From DAOPXV01 sp964551445 (GTDB lineage: Bacteria; Muiribacteriota; UBA9980): a stretch of DNA of 64,000 bases. The DNA lies in the NCBI GenBank assembly GCA_964551445.1, contig CAZKCG010000023.1:1-64000 (forward strand), in the 5' to 3' direction. The notes beneath the pieces are model-generated. The model had not been told where the DNA came from and searched no databases. It saw nothing but the letters and a program-made list of their open reading frames with translations. How positions within the stretch are numbered: the stretch's first letter is position 1; every line of letters begins with the position of its first letter. This document shows positions 42,491 through 51,541 of this stretch, in pieces. The translations under genes were made by a program, and so were the position numbers.

Positions 42491-44821
42491 TCAGTCCTTC
42501 TCTATCTTTTTCAAAATTTCCCCGGCGTTCTCGTAACGCCATTTTCCGCTCGCGTCGAAACTTCTTCCCTGTTTTGTCCAGATGAGCGAGTGGCCGCCCA
42601 TTTTATTGTCCGTGACGACGGGTTCGGGATCGAAATTTTTGATCTTTATCTTATATGGATGATGTATCATTATCACCATGTTGGTTTTATTAAAACGGGT
42701 TACCCCTCTTCCCATTTCGGAATAAAACGCCGGATCGCCGGCCTGAGTTTTAACGACATTCAAAAGATCGTCGGGCAGGGCGTCCTCGGTTTTTATGACT
42801 ATCTCTTCGCCCGGCGCGACGCTTCTCGGGAAATAAACGGTTATGTAACTGCGCCCTTCTTTTTCAGATTTTTTGACCATTTTCATAGGCACGAATTCTT
42901 TTTTGGAAAGCATGAAATATTTCAGGTTCGGACTCATTGAAACGTAGCTCGCCTCCGCTTTGTTTATGGGCGCGCTCGTTATGTTCCGAACGGTCAGGGT
43001 CCGCACGTATCTTCTTTCTTTCAGCCCTAAAAACTCCTCGCCCTTGTAGCCCGTCTGCCTTAATTCCTCGAAATGCTCGGCAGATCCGAACGGCCATCTG
43101 GCGATATCTCCGGCCCTTATCTGGATATTTTTGAATTTTCGGCTGATCCTGGCGTAAGAGGTCTTGTCCTTCACGACCGCGATAACGGCCTCGGCCAGCG
43201 CCCCTGATTCCTCCGTTCCGGGGCCTGAGGCGGCCCTTGATTCCGCTCCCTTGAAGATGTATAAAATGTCGTTATCTTTTATTTCATCTTTTTTTCCCCC
43301 GTTCAATATGAGCATATCGTCTTTAACGTCTATTATCGCGAATCTTCCCTCGCTGGTTTCCTGTTCGTAATCGTTATAATTTTTGGCTACAGGCGCGAGT
43401 TTTTCCTTCAGGGCGGCGGGCATTTTTTCGACCAGGTTTTCAAGGCTGGTTTCCACTTTGACTATCTTAGGCGTTATAAAGACCATTAATTCGGTCTTTT
43501 CGTTCTTCTTCGACATGCGCGACATCATATCCCTGACGATGGGTATGCGCTCAAGCAGCGGCGAGCGTAAAACGCTCTTTTTGACGTTGTTCTTTATGAA
43601 GCCGCTTATTACGACGGTAGAGCCGTTCTTCGCGATGACGTTGGTGTTTATGAGCCGGTGCGAAAATGTCGGAGCGTTAAGAACGTTGGTGGTTTCGATG
43701 ATGTTTTGAATGGTCTGGTTTATTCCGAGGTTGATATATTCGTCGCGGTTGACCTGGGGTTTCACGTTAAGTTTTATTCCTATCTCCTGATATTCGACGG
43801 AGCTGCTTGAGACGCCGGTCGAAGTGGTCGTCGTCTGAAGCGTCGGCACCTTTATCGTTTCCTCGAAATACGCGCTTGAATTATTAGTGGTCAGAAGCTG
43901 CGGCGAGGACATTACGTTTATCTGGCTCCTGGAATTTAACATCTGTAAAAAAGAGCTGAATTTTTCTCCTTCGATTACGCTGTATTTAAGTCCCTGCAGT
44001 TTCGCCTGCGCCGCCGGGTCGTTAAGGTTGGCGAAGTTTGCGCCAAGGTCCTGGCGGACGCTTTTTCCGCCGATGTTATTCTGTTCGGCGTATTTCCATT
44101 CCAGGCCGAACTGGCTGGTGTCGTCAAGCGTTATTTCGGCTATCAGCACTTTTATGTGGACGAGCGACGTCCTGCGGTCAATTTTCTGGACGGTGTCCTT
44201 GACGAGGTCGATTATATTCTGCGGCGCCGTCACGACAATTGAATTGGTGCGGGTATCGTCCGAAATATCTATGTTCTCATCCCTTTTTTTGATCACTTTG
44301 AACCTGGGATCGTCCGCCGCTTTCAGTGCGGCGGGACCGGGTTTATTCGGCCGCTGCGGCTGCGGGGGCGGAGCCTTGAAAAATATGACTGGCGTATATA
44401 TGCTGTTTAAAACGGCCGCCACTTCTTTCGCGTTGGCGTATTGAAGATAGACGACATCGGATACGGTCGTCTCGAAATATTGCTTTTCTATATCCGTTAT
44501 AGTGCTTTTTATCAGTTCAAGATCTTCTCTTCCGCGCGCTCTGACGGTGAATGAATTTGTCTGGCCGATATATTTCAGCTCGTAATCGGTCTCGTGTATG
44601 CCCTGCAGCTCGAGCGAATCCTTCATTTTTTTGAAGATTATCTGCGCGTCGCTTGTGGGTCTGGCCGATAAATTTCCTTCATACGAGAACGGGAATTTTA
44701 AATTCTCCGCTCCTGCCGCCTCGCCGGGATCCGCATGAAAAGCCGCCGCGGTAAATATAACTAAAATGGAATATATCAGAAATCTTTTTATATCGATGGT
44801 GAGCGCGTCGTGTTTTTTCAA
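42491..44821 (-). CDS. Secretin family outer-membrane protein with C-terminal extension (copy B)
   Basis: A 776-residue exported protein with an N-terminal hydrophobic signal (residues 12-36). Ring-building N domains (about 50-215) contain VVYLQYANAKEVAAVLNSIYTP and RTNSIVVTAPQNIIDLV. The secretin core (about 218-445) has HIKVLIAEITLDDTSQFGLEW, SSPQLLTTNN and NGSTVVISGFI, and ends ELMVFITPKIV. About 330 residues follow that most secretins lack: an FlgT C-domain-like segment (AIIDVKDDMLILNGGKKDEIKDND) and a beta-rich part ending IWTKQGRSF...WRYENA. The start is TTG with AAGGAAGG ten bases upstream. It is a paralogue of the gene before it, two bases away. Confidence 0.9.
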   Translation of the reverse strand: MKKHDALTIDIKRFLIYSILVIFTAAAFHADPGEAAGAENLKFPFSYEGNLSARPTSDAQIIFKKMKDSLELQGIHETDYELKYIGQTNSFTVRARGREDLELIKSTITDIEKQYFETTVSDVVYLQYANAKEVAAVLNSIYTPVIFFKAPPPQPQRPNKPGPAALKAADDPRFKVIKKRDENIDISDDTRTNSIVVTAPQNIIDLVKDTVQKIDRRTSLVHIKVLIAEITLDDTSQFGLEWKYAEQNNIGGKSVRQDLGANFANLNDPAAQAKLQGLKYSVIEGEKFSSFLQMLNSRSQINVMSSPQLLTTNNSSAYFEETIKVPTLQTTTTSTGVSSSSVEYQEIGIKLNVKPQVNRDEYINLGINQTIQNIIETTNVLNAPTFSHRLINTNVIAKNGSTVVISGFIKNNVKKSVLRSPLLERIPIVRDMMSRMSKKNEKTELMVFITPKIVKVETSLENLVEKMPAALKEKLAPVAKNYNDYEQETSEGRFAIIDVKDDMLILNGGKKDEIKDNDILYIFKGAESRAASGPGTEESGALAEAVIAVVKDKTSYARISRKFKNIQIRAGDIARWPFGSAEHFEELRQTGYKGEEFLGLKERRYVRTLTVRNITSAPINKAEASYVSMSPNLKYFMLSKKEFVPMKMVKKSEKEGRSYITVYFPRSVAPGEEIVIKTEDALPDDLLNVVKTQAGDPAFYSEMGRGVTRFNKTNMVIMIHHPYKIKIKNFDPEPVVTDNKMGGHSLIWTKQGRSFDASGKWRYENAGEILKKIEKD

Positions 44822-44823
44822 GG

Positions 44824-47169
44824 TTAGTTCGCCTTCCTTTCAGCCGTTTTTGGGCCTATCCTGGTTTTTACGACCGCCGCGTCCTCGAACCGCCAGAAGC
44901 CTTTTATGTTAAGCGGCGCTCCTTCCTGCGTCCATATGAGAGTGGTGCCGTCCATGGCGTTGTCGATGACCGCCGGCTGGTAATTGAAATCTTTGATTAT
45001 GATCCTGTCCGGGAAGTTTATTGAAAGCCCTATTGATGTTTTAGGATCTTTCGGGCCGTTAGAGCTGTTTATCCTTGAATAGTTTTCGTCGGATATGAAT
45101 TGAGCTTTTACGCCTTCCAATTCTGAGATCCCGAATTTCAGCACGGTCTCTATCTTGATGTCGATCTCCTCTTCCGGCTTTATTATTCTGTTGAAAAGTA
45201 TAGCCGTCTCAAGAATGTTATCGCTTTCGAGTTTTTGCGTTAATTTCAGCGGATGGTCCACGCCGTTCTCGGCGAGATAAACTTTAGACTTTTCATGATT
45301 AAAGGTTACGACCTTTTTTGAGATCTTCGGATCGGTCTTATCGGTAAGTTTTTCGACCATTTTTGTTTTGAGCATTGGATTTTTGGTCGTATTTTTTATC
45401 CTTGCGGTCATTTTAAGGCCTGTCGCGCCGTAATCGGCTGCCGGATTAAGTTCTATCTTCATGCTCGATATTTTGAAGTTCTCAAATACTACCTGTGATT
45501 CTTCTGCGAGCACGAGATCTCCAGCGAGTATAGTTTCGTTCGACCCCGTATTTATAATAGCGGCCACTGAAGTTTTTTCCTTGATGATCTCCACCTTTAT
45601 TCTCGCGATCTCCTTCTCCTCTACCGACACCAGCTGGTGAGTTTCGGGGTGATAATATTCTTTTTCCGGCCGCACTATTATGAATTCTTCGCCCTTTTTT
45701 AACTTCTGGTTCGCGCCTGCGTTTATAACGATCTTTTCGTCCGACACTGAAATAACGGTTATCTTAGGCTTATCGCTCTGGCCGAATCCGGCCGTTTTTG
45801 AGGCTTTCGCGTTTTTGAGGCGCTCCTTTATCTCAGGGGCTTTAAGTTCGTCGACGGTTTTATCAAAATCGCTGTCCGTTCTGGTTATTTCGGGCGTTAA
45901 AAAGACCATTAATTCGGTTTTGATACTGCCTTTAACGTTGCGTCCGAAAAGCTTTCCTAAGACGGGGATGCCGCCGAGGCCGGGCACTTTCGTTCCGGCC
46001 GAACTTTCGTTGTTCTTAAAAAGTCCGCCGATGACGACCGTCGATCCGTTCTTAACGAGCACGTTGGTGTTTATGACCCTGTTGGAATAGGTCGGGGCGT
46101 TCTGCTTGTTGTTCGAAAGCGTTTCTAAAATATTTTGTATCGTCTGCGCTATTTCAAGGTTAACGTATCCGTCGATATTCACCTGCGGCAGGACCGTGAG
46201 ATTTATGCCGACGTTCTGATATTCGGTCGATGTGCTAATCACGCCGTTCGCGGTCGATGTCGTCTTCTGGACGGGGACCTTTATCGTTTCCTGAAACTCG
46301 GCCTTCATGTTGTTCGATGTCAGAAGTTCGGGCGACGCTAGCACGTCTATATGGCTTTGCGTGCGCAGCATCTGTATGAACGCGTTCAATTTCGAACCCG
46401 ACATCAGACTGTATTTGAAACCGAGAAGTTCGTCCTTCTTCGACTGCGCCTGATAACCGTAATCCACTGTTCCCGTCTGGCGCGCGTTCTCGTTTCCGAA
46501 GAAATTCGAGTCCGAGAATTTCCATTCGACGCCGTATTGCATGGAGCCGTCGAGCGTGACCTCGGCTATTAAGACCTTGATGTGTATCTGGTCCGTCTTG
46601 CAGTCGAGCTTTTTGATCATTTCGCGCATGCCGCCGATAAGATTCTGCGGCGCCGTGACCAATATAGAATTGGTTCTTGTGTCCTTTGAAATATCTATGT
46701 TGCCGTCTTCTTTTTTCACGGTTATCTTGTCGTCGTCTTTTTGGATATAGATCTTTTTGCTGTAAATATTTTCCAGCATCTGGCAAACGTTAGACGCGTT
46801 AGCGTATTGCAGCGGGATCACTTCCGTTCTCACGGTGAGATTATTGGCCTCGACGTCTTTTATCGTTTTCATGACCATTTCCCGCGTTTTTCTGCCGGCT
46901 GCTTTAATGATCACGCGGTTGGCTTCCGGGATATATAATATCGAATAATCGTCCTTTGAAACGCCGAGCTCGCCTAAAACTTTCCTTGAATCCTCTATCA
47001 GCTGGTACTGATTCGATTTAGCGCCGGCGGACAAATTGAAGCTTATCGCATCCTTAACCATTTCCCGCACGCTTTTTTCACCGTCTCCGGCCAGGGAATA
47101 TCCCGGTCTAATTAATGCCGCCGTCAGAACCGCGATCGAAAAGATACAATATATAAGCTTTCTGTTCAT
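44824..47169 (-). CDS. Secretin family outer-membrane protein with C-terminal extension (copy A)
   Basis: A 781-residue exported protein: signal peptide MNRKLIYCIFSIAVLTAALI, N domains with VIPLQYANASNVCQMLENIYS and RTNSILVTAPQNLIGGM, and a secretin core with HIKVLIAEVTLDGSMQYGVEW, ASPELLTSNN and NGSTVVIGGLFKNN, ending ELMVFLTPEI. The extension carries an FlgT-C-like segment (TVISVSDEKIVINAGANQKLKKGEEF ... ETILAGDLVLAEE) and a beta-rich end with TLIWTQEGAPL. The start at 47169 follows AGAGG; a longer frame to 47256 would put 29 residues before the signal peptide. Whether it serves a type II system, type IV pili or another export route is not shown. Confidence 0.9.
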   Translation of the reverse strand: MNRKLIYCIFSIAVLTAALIRPGYSLAGDGEKSVREMVKDAISFNLSAGAKSNQYQLIEDSRKVLGELGVSKDDYSILYIPEANRVIIKAAGRKTREMVMKTIKDVEANNLTVRTEVIPLQYANASNVCQMLENIYSKKIYIQKDDDKITVKKEDGNIDISKDTRTNSILVTAPQNLIGGMREMIKKLDCKTDQIHIKVLIAEVTLDGSMQYGVEWKFSDSNFFGNENARQTGTVDYGYQAQSKKDELLGFKYSLMSGSKLNAFIQMLRTQSHIDVLASPELLTSNNMKAEFQETIKVPVQKTTSTANGVISTSTEYQNVGINLTVLPQVNIDGYVNLEIAQTIQNILETLSNNKQNAPTYSNRVINTNVLVKNGSTVVIGGLFKNNESSAGTKVPGLGGIPVLGKLFGRNVKGSIKTELMVFLTPEITRTDSDFDKTVDELKAPEIKERLKNAKASKTAGFGQSDKPKITVISVSDEKIVINAGANQKLKKGEEFIIVRPEKEYYHPETHQLVSVEEKEIARIKVEIIKEKTSVAAIINTGSNETILAGDLVLAEESQVVFENFKISSMKIELNPAADYGATGLKMTARIKNTTKNPMLKTKMVEKLTDKTDPKISKKVVTFNHEKSKVYLAENGVDHPLKLTQKLESDNILETAILFNRIIKPEEEIDIKIETVLKFGISELEGVKAQFISDENYSRINSSNGPKDPKTSIGLSINFPDRIIIKDFNYQPAVIDNAMDGTTLIWTQEGAPLNIKGFWRFEDAAVVKTRIGPKTAERKAN

Positions 47170-47313
47170 TTCTACCTCTTGATATTCTAAAATAACGCCG
47201 TGAAAATACCAGGCGCCGTAATTTATTTCGGAATAAAAATTGAATAAATTAGACATTTAGAGCGTGTTTCGTCTATTTTTTCGTCTGAGCTTCTATCCGT
47301 TTCCGGCATAATT

Positions 47314-47351
47314 AAAAAGACCGCCTGAAACTTAATTCAAACGGTCTTTTT
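47314..47351 (-). terminator. Terminator between unknown exported protein and secretins
   Basis: A 10-bp stem (AAAAAGACCG with CGGTCTTTTT) with an 18-base loop that contains a further TGAA/TTCA pairing. It lies 28 bases after the stop codon of the gene at 47379 and ends in five T on the minus strand. It isolates that gene from the secretin operon. Confidence 0.9.
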
Positions 47352-47378
47352 AAAACTATATGTTAAGCTCTTTTTTTA

Positions 47379-48281
47379 TTATCTTCCCGAGGTCGCGAGA
47401 TAACCTTTGATATAAGCGTTAACTGATATTAAAAGCTGCATTTTGGTGTTGTAGAGGGTAGCGGTAGAGATATCGGAACCCTGGTTGTTAAGGGCTAAAG
47501 CCGTCATTTTCTTGATCAGTTTATCAGAAACTTCGACGAGCGAGGTGGCTGATCTGTCCATAGGGTTATAATTTCTCATGAAGTGAACGAGCGTTTCGAA
47601 CGAAGCGAAGTTTTTAGCGTCGAGCTCGCGTGAAACAGCCATTACTATGAAGTCGATATAAGTTTTTTCGGTCCGGACCAGAGCCATGAATTTAGCCATG
47701 AGCTGATCGTAAGATGGGCCCTGAGCGGTTCCGGCGAGGGTTATTTCAACCGCGCGGCGTTCGCGTGATGTTCTTTCCATGGCGGGGAGCATGTCTTTGA
47801 CCTGAAGCGGAAGCGCGTTTATTTTAGCGAGATAATCGTTGACCATATTCTCGGGAAGCGCGATCCTTACGGTTTCGGGGTTGCCGGTCGATGTGAGCGA
47901 TTTAGGCGTGAGGACCTTTTCTATGTTGAAGCACGCGATGGCCGATCCGGCTGAGTTTAACGCGCCTTCATAATCTTTAAGGTAAATGTGGCAGAGCGTT
48001 TCCATGTAGAAGCTGTAAAGCGCTATTTTGGCTGAGTCAATGGCTCTGTTAACGTATATTTTTTTCGTGGATTCGTATCCGAAAAGATAATTGACGACTT
48101 CGGGTTTCGAGGCGTTATCGAAATATTTAGCGGCGAATTTGTTGTAGTGTTTCATGGCTTCGCCGTAGTTCTTAGCGTTAAAGAAAGAGTCGGCGACGCA
48201 TGTGACGGCGGCTGAAGCGCTTAAGGCGAATATTAAAACTATCGAAATTGAAAGGGTCAGAAGAGTTAATCTTTTTTTCAT
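47379..48281 (-). CDS. Exported protein of unknown function, TPR-like N-terminal half
   Basis: A 300-residue protein with a signal peptide (KKRLTLLTLSISIVLIFALSASAA, cleavage about residue 25). The N-terminal half has a TPR-like pattern: ADSFFNAKNYGEAMKHYNKFAAKYF and LCHIYLKDYEGALNSAGSAIACF. The C-terminal half is helical (QLMAKFMALVRTEKTYIDFIVMAVSREL) with no recognised family. There is no lipobox and no membrane helix beyond the signal, so it is probably periplasmic. GGGAGGA precedes the ATG. It has a consensus promoter and its own terminator, so it is a single-gene unit probably expressed at a high level. Confidence 0.85.
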   Translation of the reverse strand: MKKRLTLLTLSISIVLIFALSASAAVTCVADSFFNAKNYGEAMKHYNKFAAKYFDNASKPEVVNYLFGYESTKKIYVNRAIDSAKIALYSFYMETLCHIYLKDYEGALNSAGSAIACFNIEKVLTPKSLTSTGNPETVRIALPENMVNDYLAKINALPLQVKDMLPAMERTSRERRAVEITLAGTAQGPSYDQLMAKFMALVRTEKTYIDFIVMAVSRELDAKNFASFETLVHFMRNYNPMDRSATSLVEVSDKLIKKMTALALNNQGSDISTATLYNTKMQLLISVNAYIKGYLATSGR

Positions 48282-48337
48282 GGTAATTTATCCTCCCGAA
48301 AAATAATTTTTAAATCGATATTGACTTTAATGAGTTA

Positions 48338-48366
48338 ATTATACAATGTGATTTAACTTCTGTCAA
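48338..48366 (-). promoter_or_regulatory. Consensus sigma70 promoter of exported-protein gene
   Basis: On the minus strand TTGACA (48361-48366), a 17-base spacer and TATAAT (48338-48343): a full match to the sigma70 consensus. The leader would be about 50 bases. Confidence 0.9.
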
Positions 48367-48467
48367 GGGGGAAATCATACTAATTGAATAGAGATCGGCG
48401 AATAAATTAATGACTGGCCGTTCCCGCCGTCCGATCGTCTGTTCACAGTGTGAAAATGAGTTCGCGC

Positions 48468-49994
48468 TTAAATCCGGAACATCCCGGCGATAGCTGATTT
48501 AGCAATATTTAAGAAGAAATCCGGGAATATTCCGGTTAAAAATATCAGCGCGGCTGAGAGCGCAAGACAGAAGTATGAATCGGACATCGCGCCGAAAAAA
48601 GCCGGTCCTTCTGGCGCTTCCGGTTTTTCCATATACATTTCGACTATCACCTTTATGTAATAATACATGGCGATAAGGCTGTTTATGACGGCGAACATTA
48701 TAATGTGCATGTTGCCGGCGAGAAAAGCGTCGTAGAATATGAAAAATTTAGCCATGAATCCGCCGGTCGCCGGAATTCCCGCCAGCGAGAGAAGCCCGAG
48801 CGAAAACGCGGCCGCGAAATATGGGCGCTTGAAGCCTATTCCGCGCAGGTCCTTTATCGTCGTAACTTCGGAAGTTTTCGGAATGACGGCGTTAATGGCG
48901 GCGAAAAGCCCGATATTCGTCGCGAAATAAGCCAGAAGATAAAACAGGATATACGCCCCGGCGTTTCCGGCGTAAATTGTGCCTCCGCCGTTTACGCAGA
49001 TGATCGCGATCAAAAGATAGCCGGTATGAGAAATGCTGGAATAGGCGAGCATTCTCTTTAAGTTTGTCTGTTTCAGAGCGGCGATATTCGCGAAGGTCAT
49101 AGTGATAATTGAAATGAATATCAGGCCGTCTTTTATGAATGGGATGAAATTTGAAAAAGCGGTTGAAAATATCCTGTAGGTGGCTATAAATATCGCGGCT
49201 TTGACGAAATAGGTCATAAATGCCGCCGCGCTTATGCTGGCTCCGTCATAGGCGTCGGGCGCCCACATGTGAAAAGGAACCGCGGCTGCCTTGAAAAGCA
49301 GCGCAACCGTTATAAAACCAAGCCCTATGATGATCGTCATGAAATGCGAGTTGACTATAACCGAGTTTTTAAGCGCCGCGGCTATGCCGTGAAGCGAAGT
49401 TGTTCCGCTAGCTCCGTAGATATGAGCCATACCGAATAAAAAGAAGGCGGACGCCGCCGCGCCCATTAAAAAATATTTGAAAACGCCTTCGACCGCCCTT
49501 CTGTTTTTAGTGTCCATGGCGACCATTATATATGTCGAAAAAGAAAGTATCTCTATAGCGATTATCGTAACTATAAGATCGGCGCCTGCCGCCATCATCA
49601 TCGCTCCGCATGCGGCGAAAAGAAGCATCGCGTAGAATTCTCCGCCGATATTCATCGGCGCGGAAAAAAGTTCCCGGTCGGCCAGAATGAGCGTTAAAAG
49701 CCCCATAAGAGAAAAGAAGGCTCCGGCGAAAGATGTGTATCGGTCAAAATAAACGGCGTTCTCGAAAAGAGCTATCGGTTCTTTAATTTTAAAAAAATGC
49801 AGGACCGAGTAGAGCAGCGCGAACGAGAGGCCCAGAAACGCCAGCTTTTCGCATTGGCGCAGCACGCTCTCTTTGAATTCACGGGTTTTCGGCCCGCGGG
49901 TCGAAGCCGCGAACATTATAAGCACGGCGCAAACTATAAGGCCGAGCGCCGGCGTCAGGAAATTAAAATTCGCCATTAATATTTCTTTTGACAT
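48468..49994 (-). CDS. nuoN: NADH-quinone oxidoreductase subunit N
   Basis: An antiporter-like membrane subunit of complex I (508 residues, about 14 hydrophobic helices). It has LLFAACGAMMMAAGADLIVTIIAIEILSFSTYI, the FKAAAVPFHMWAPDAYDGA segment with conserved Lys/His/Pro, and LKRMLAYSSISHTGYLL. It is the last gene of the nuo operon. The ATG at 49994 has GAGG five bases upstream and overlaps nuoM by 19 bases; ATG at 49976, overlapping the nuoM stop as TAATG, is the alternative start. Confidence 0.96.
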   Translation of the reverse strand: MSKEILMANFNFLTPALGLIVCAVLIMFAASTRGPKTREFKESVLRQCEKLAFLGLSFALLYSVLHFFKIKEPIALFENAVYFDRYTSFAGAFFSLMGLLTLILADRELFSAPMNIGGEFYAMLLFAACGAMMMAAGADLIVTIIAIEILSFSTYIMVAMDTKNRRAVEGVFKYFLMGAAASAFFLFGMAHIYGASGTTSLHGIAAALKNSVIVNSHFMTIIIGLGFITVALLFKAAAVPFHMWAPDAYDGASISAAAFMTYFVKAAIFIATYRIFSTAFSNFIPFIKDGLIFISIITMTFANIAALKQTNLKRMLAYSSISHTGYLLIAIICVNGGGTIYAGNAGAYILFYLLAYFATNIGLFAAINAVIPKTSEVTTIKDLRGIGFKRPYFAAAFSLGLLSLAGIPATGGFMAKFFIFYDAFLAGNMHIIMFAVINSLIAMYYYIKVIVEMYMEKPEAPEGPAFFGAMSDSYFCLALSAALIFLTGIFPDFFLNIAKSAIAGMFRI

Positions 49995-51538
49995 ATATAC
50001 CTCGTAAGATCCGGTCCGGATCCGGCAGTTATTTTTTTATCGAAGGGCGCCGAAACGGCTCCGACCGCTTTTTCAATTTTATTCGTTATGAAGGACGGAT
50101 AGATGCCTATCGCGAACATGAGTATGATAAGCGGAGCCAGGCCCAGCTTTTCTGAAAAATTAAGGTCGGCCAGTCTTTCATTTTCAGGTTTCGTTATTTT
50201 TCCAAGGAACATGCGCTCATAGACCATGAGCATATAGACCGCTCCGAGAATGACTCCCGTCGCGGCGAGTGAACCGAGCGCCCATGAAGAGCCGAAAGCT
50301 CCGAGCAATATTAAAAATTCCCCGATGAAGCCGTTGAGCCCGGGAAGACCGATTGATGAAAAGGTGGTTATGGCGAATATAGTCGAGTATAGGGGCATAC
50401 ACTTTGCCAGACCGCCGAATTCTGATAACTCCCTGCTGTGGCGGCGTTCATAGATGACTCCGACGAGAAGGAAAAGCGCTCCGGTCGATACTCCGTGATT
50501 TATCATCTGAATAATTGAACCCGATATGCCCTGGGCGTTAAGCGCGAAAATGCCGGCCGTGACCGCGCCGAGGTGGGACACCGAAGAATATGCTATTAAT
50601 TTTTTAAGATCGGTCTGGGCGTATGACATGAGCGCTCCGTAAAACACGCCGAAGGCGCCGAGAAACATCATGTATGGCGCGAATTCGGCCGCCGCCTGCG
50701 GGAACATCGGAATTGAAAAACGGAGAAAACCGTAAGTTCCCATTTTCAGAAGGACGGCCGCGAGTATTACGGAACCGCCTGTCGGAGCCTCGACGTGCGC
50801 GTGGGCGAGCCAGGTGTGGAAAGGGAACAGCGGCACTTTTATCATAAAGGCTATGCTGAAGAAACAGAATAGAACGCGCTGCGACACCGGGTCGAAAATG
50901 AGTTTTGAAAGTTCGGATATGTCGAACGTCGTAACGCCGTTGACGCTCTGATGATAGCTTACGACCCAGAATATGGCCCAGAGCATGAAGACGGACCCGA
51001 AAACCGTATATAAGAAGAATTTAACGGCGGCGTGTATCCGGTTCGGCCCGCCCCAGCATCCGATTATCAGATACATCGGTATGAGCATGAGTTCCCAGAA
51101 CGCGTAGAATAATACCATATCGGTCGCGGTGAGAGCGCCTATCATGGTGAATTCGAGCAGGAAGTAAAGCGATATGTAATATTTAAGGTTCTTGAAAGCG
51201 CCCGTATCTATGGTCACGATGACTATCGGCGTGAGAAGCGTGGTCAAAAGGACCAGAAATAGAGAGAGGCCGTCTATTCCGACGCCGTAGTTAATATTCA
51301 GCGACGGTATCCATTTATATTTTACGGCGAACTGAAGTCCGGTCGAATTAGCGTCAAAGTTAAAATATGTATATAGCGATGCGATGAATATGGCCATTGC
51401 CATTATAAAAGCGGAGGATTTCATTTTTTCGCCCGGCGCCGTGCCGGAAAAAAGCGCCATTACTAACGCGGCCAGAAGCGACATTGAAAGCAGCACCGTT
51501 ATTATGTTAACGCCAAGCGTCGTGAAAACCGTTTCCAT
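49976..51538 (-). CDS. nuoM: NADH-quinone oxidoreductase subunit M
   Basis: A proton-pumping antiporter-like subunit (520 residues, 14 helices). It has NYGVGIDGLSLFLVLLTTLL, FYAFWELMLIPMYLIIGCWGG (conserved Glu), IKVPLFPFHTWLAHAHVEAPT and LKKLIAYSSVSHLGAV. It begins three bases after nuoL and overlaps the nuoN start. Standard length. Confidence 0.97.
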   Translation of the reverse strand: METVFTTLGVNIITVLLSMSLLAALVMALFSGTAPGEKMKSSAFIMAMAIFIASLYTYFNFDANSTGLQFAVKYKWIPSLNINYGVGIDGLSLFLVLLTTLLTPIVIVTIDTGAFKNLKYYISLYFLLEFTMIGALTATDMVLFYAFWELMLIPMYLIIGCWGGPNRIHAAVKFFLYTVFGSVFMLWAIFWVVSYHQSVNGVTTFDISELSKLIFDPVSQRVLFCFFSIAFMIKVPLFPFHTWLAHAHVEAPTGGSVILAAVLLKMGTYGFLRFSIPMFPQAAAEFAPYMMFLGAFGVFYGALMSYAQTDLKKLIAYSSVSHLGAVTAGIFALNAQGISGSIIQMINHGVSTGALFLLVGVIYERRHSRELSEFGGLAKCMPLYSTIFAITTFSSIGLPGLNGFIGEFLILLGAFGSSWALGSLAATGVILGAVYMLMVYERMFLGKITKPENERLADLNFSEKLGLAPLIILMFAIGIYPSFITNKIEKAVGAVSAPFDKKITAGSGPDLTRYICQKKY

Positions 51539-51541
51539 TAA

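Noticed and set aside
42474..42494. CTGACG/CGTCAG hairpin joining the stop codons of mfd and the secretin gene
   Set aside because: Only 6 bp, no T-run on either strand; it mostly reflects two TGA stops facing each other, so I do not call it a terminator.
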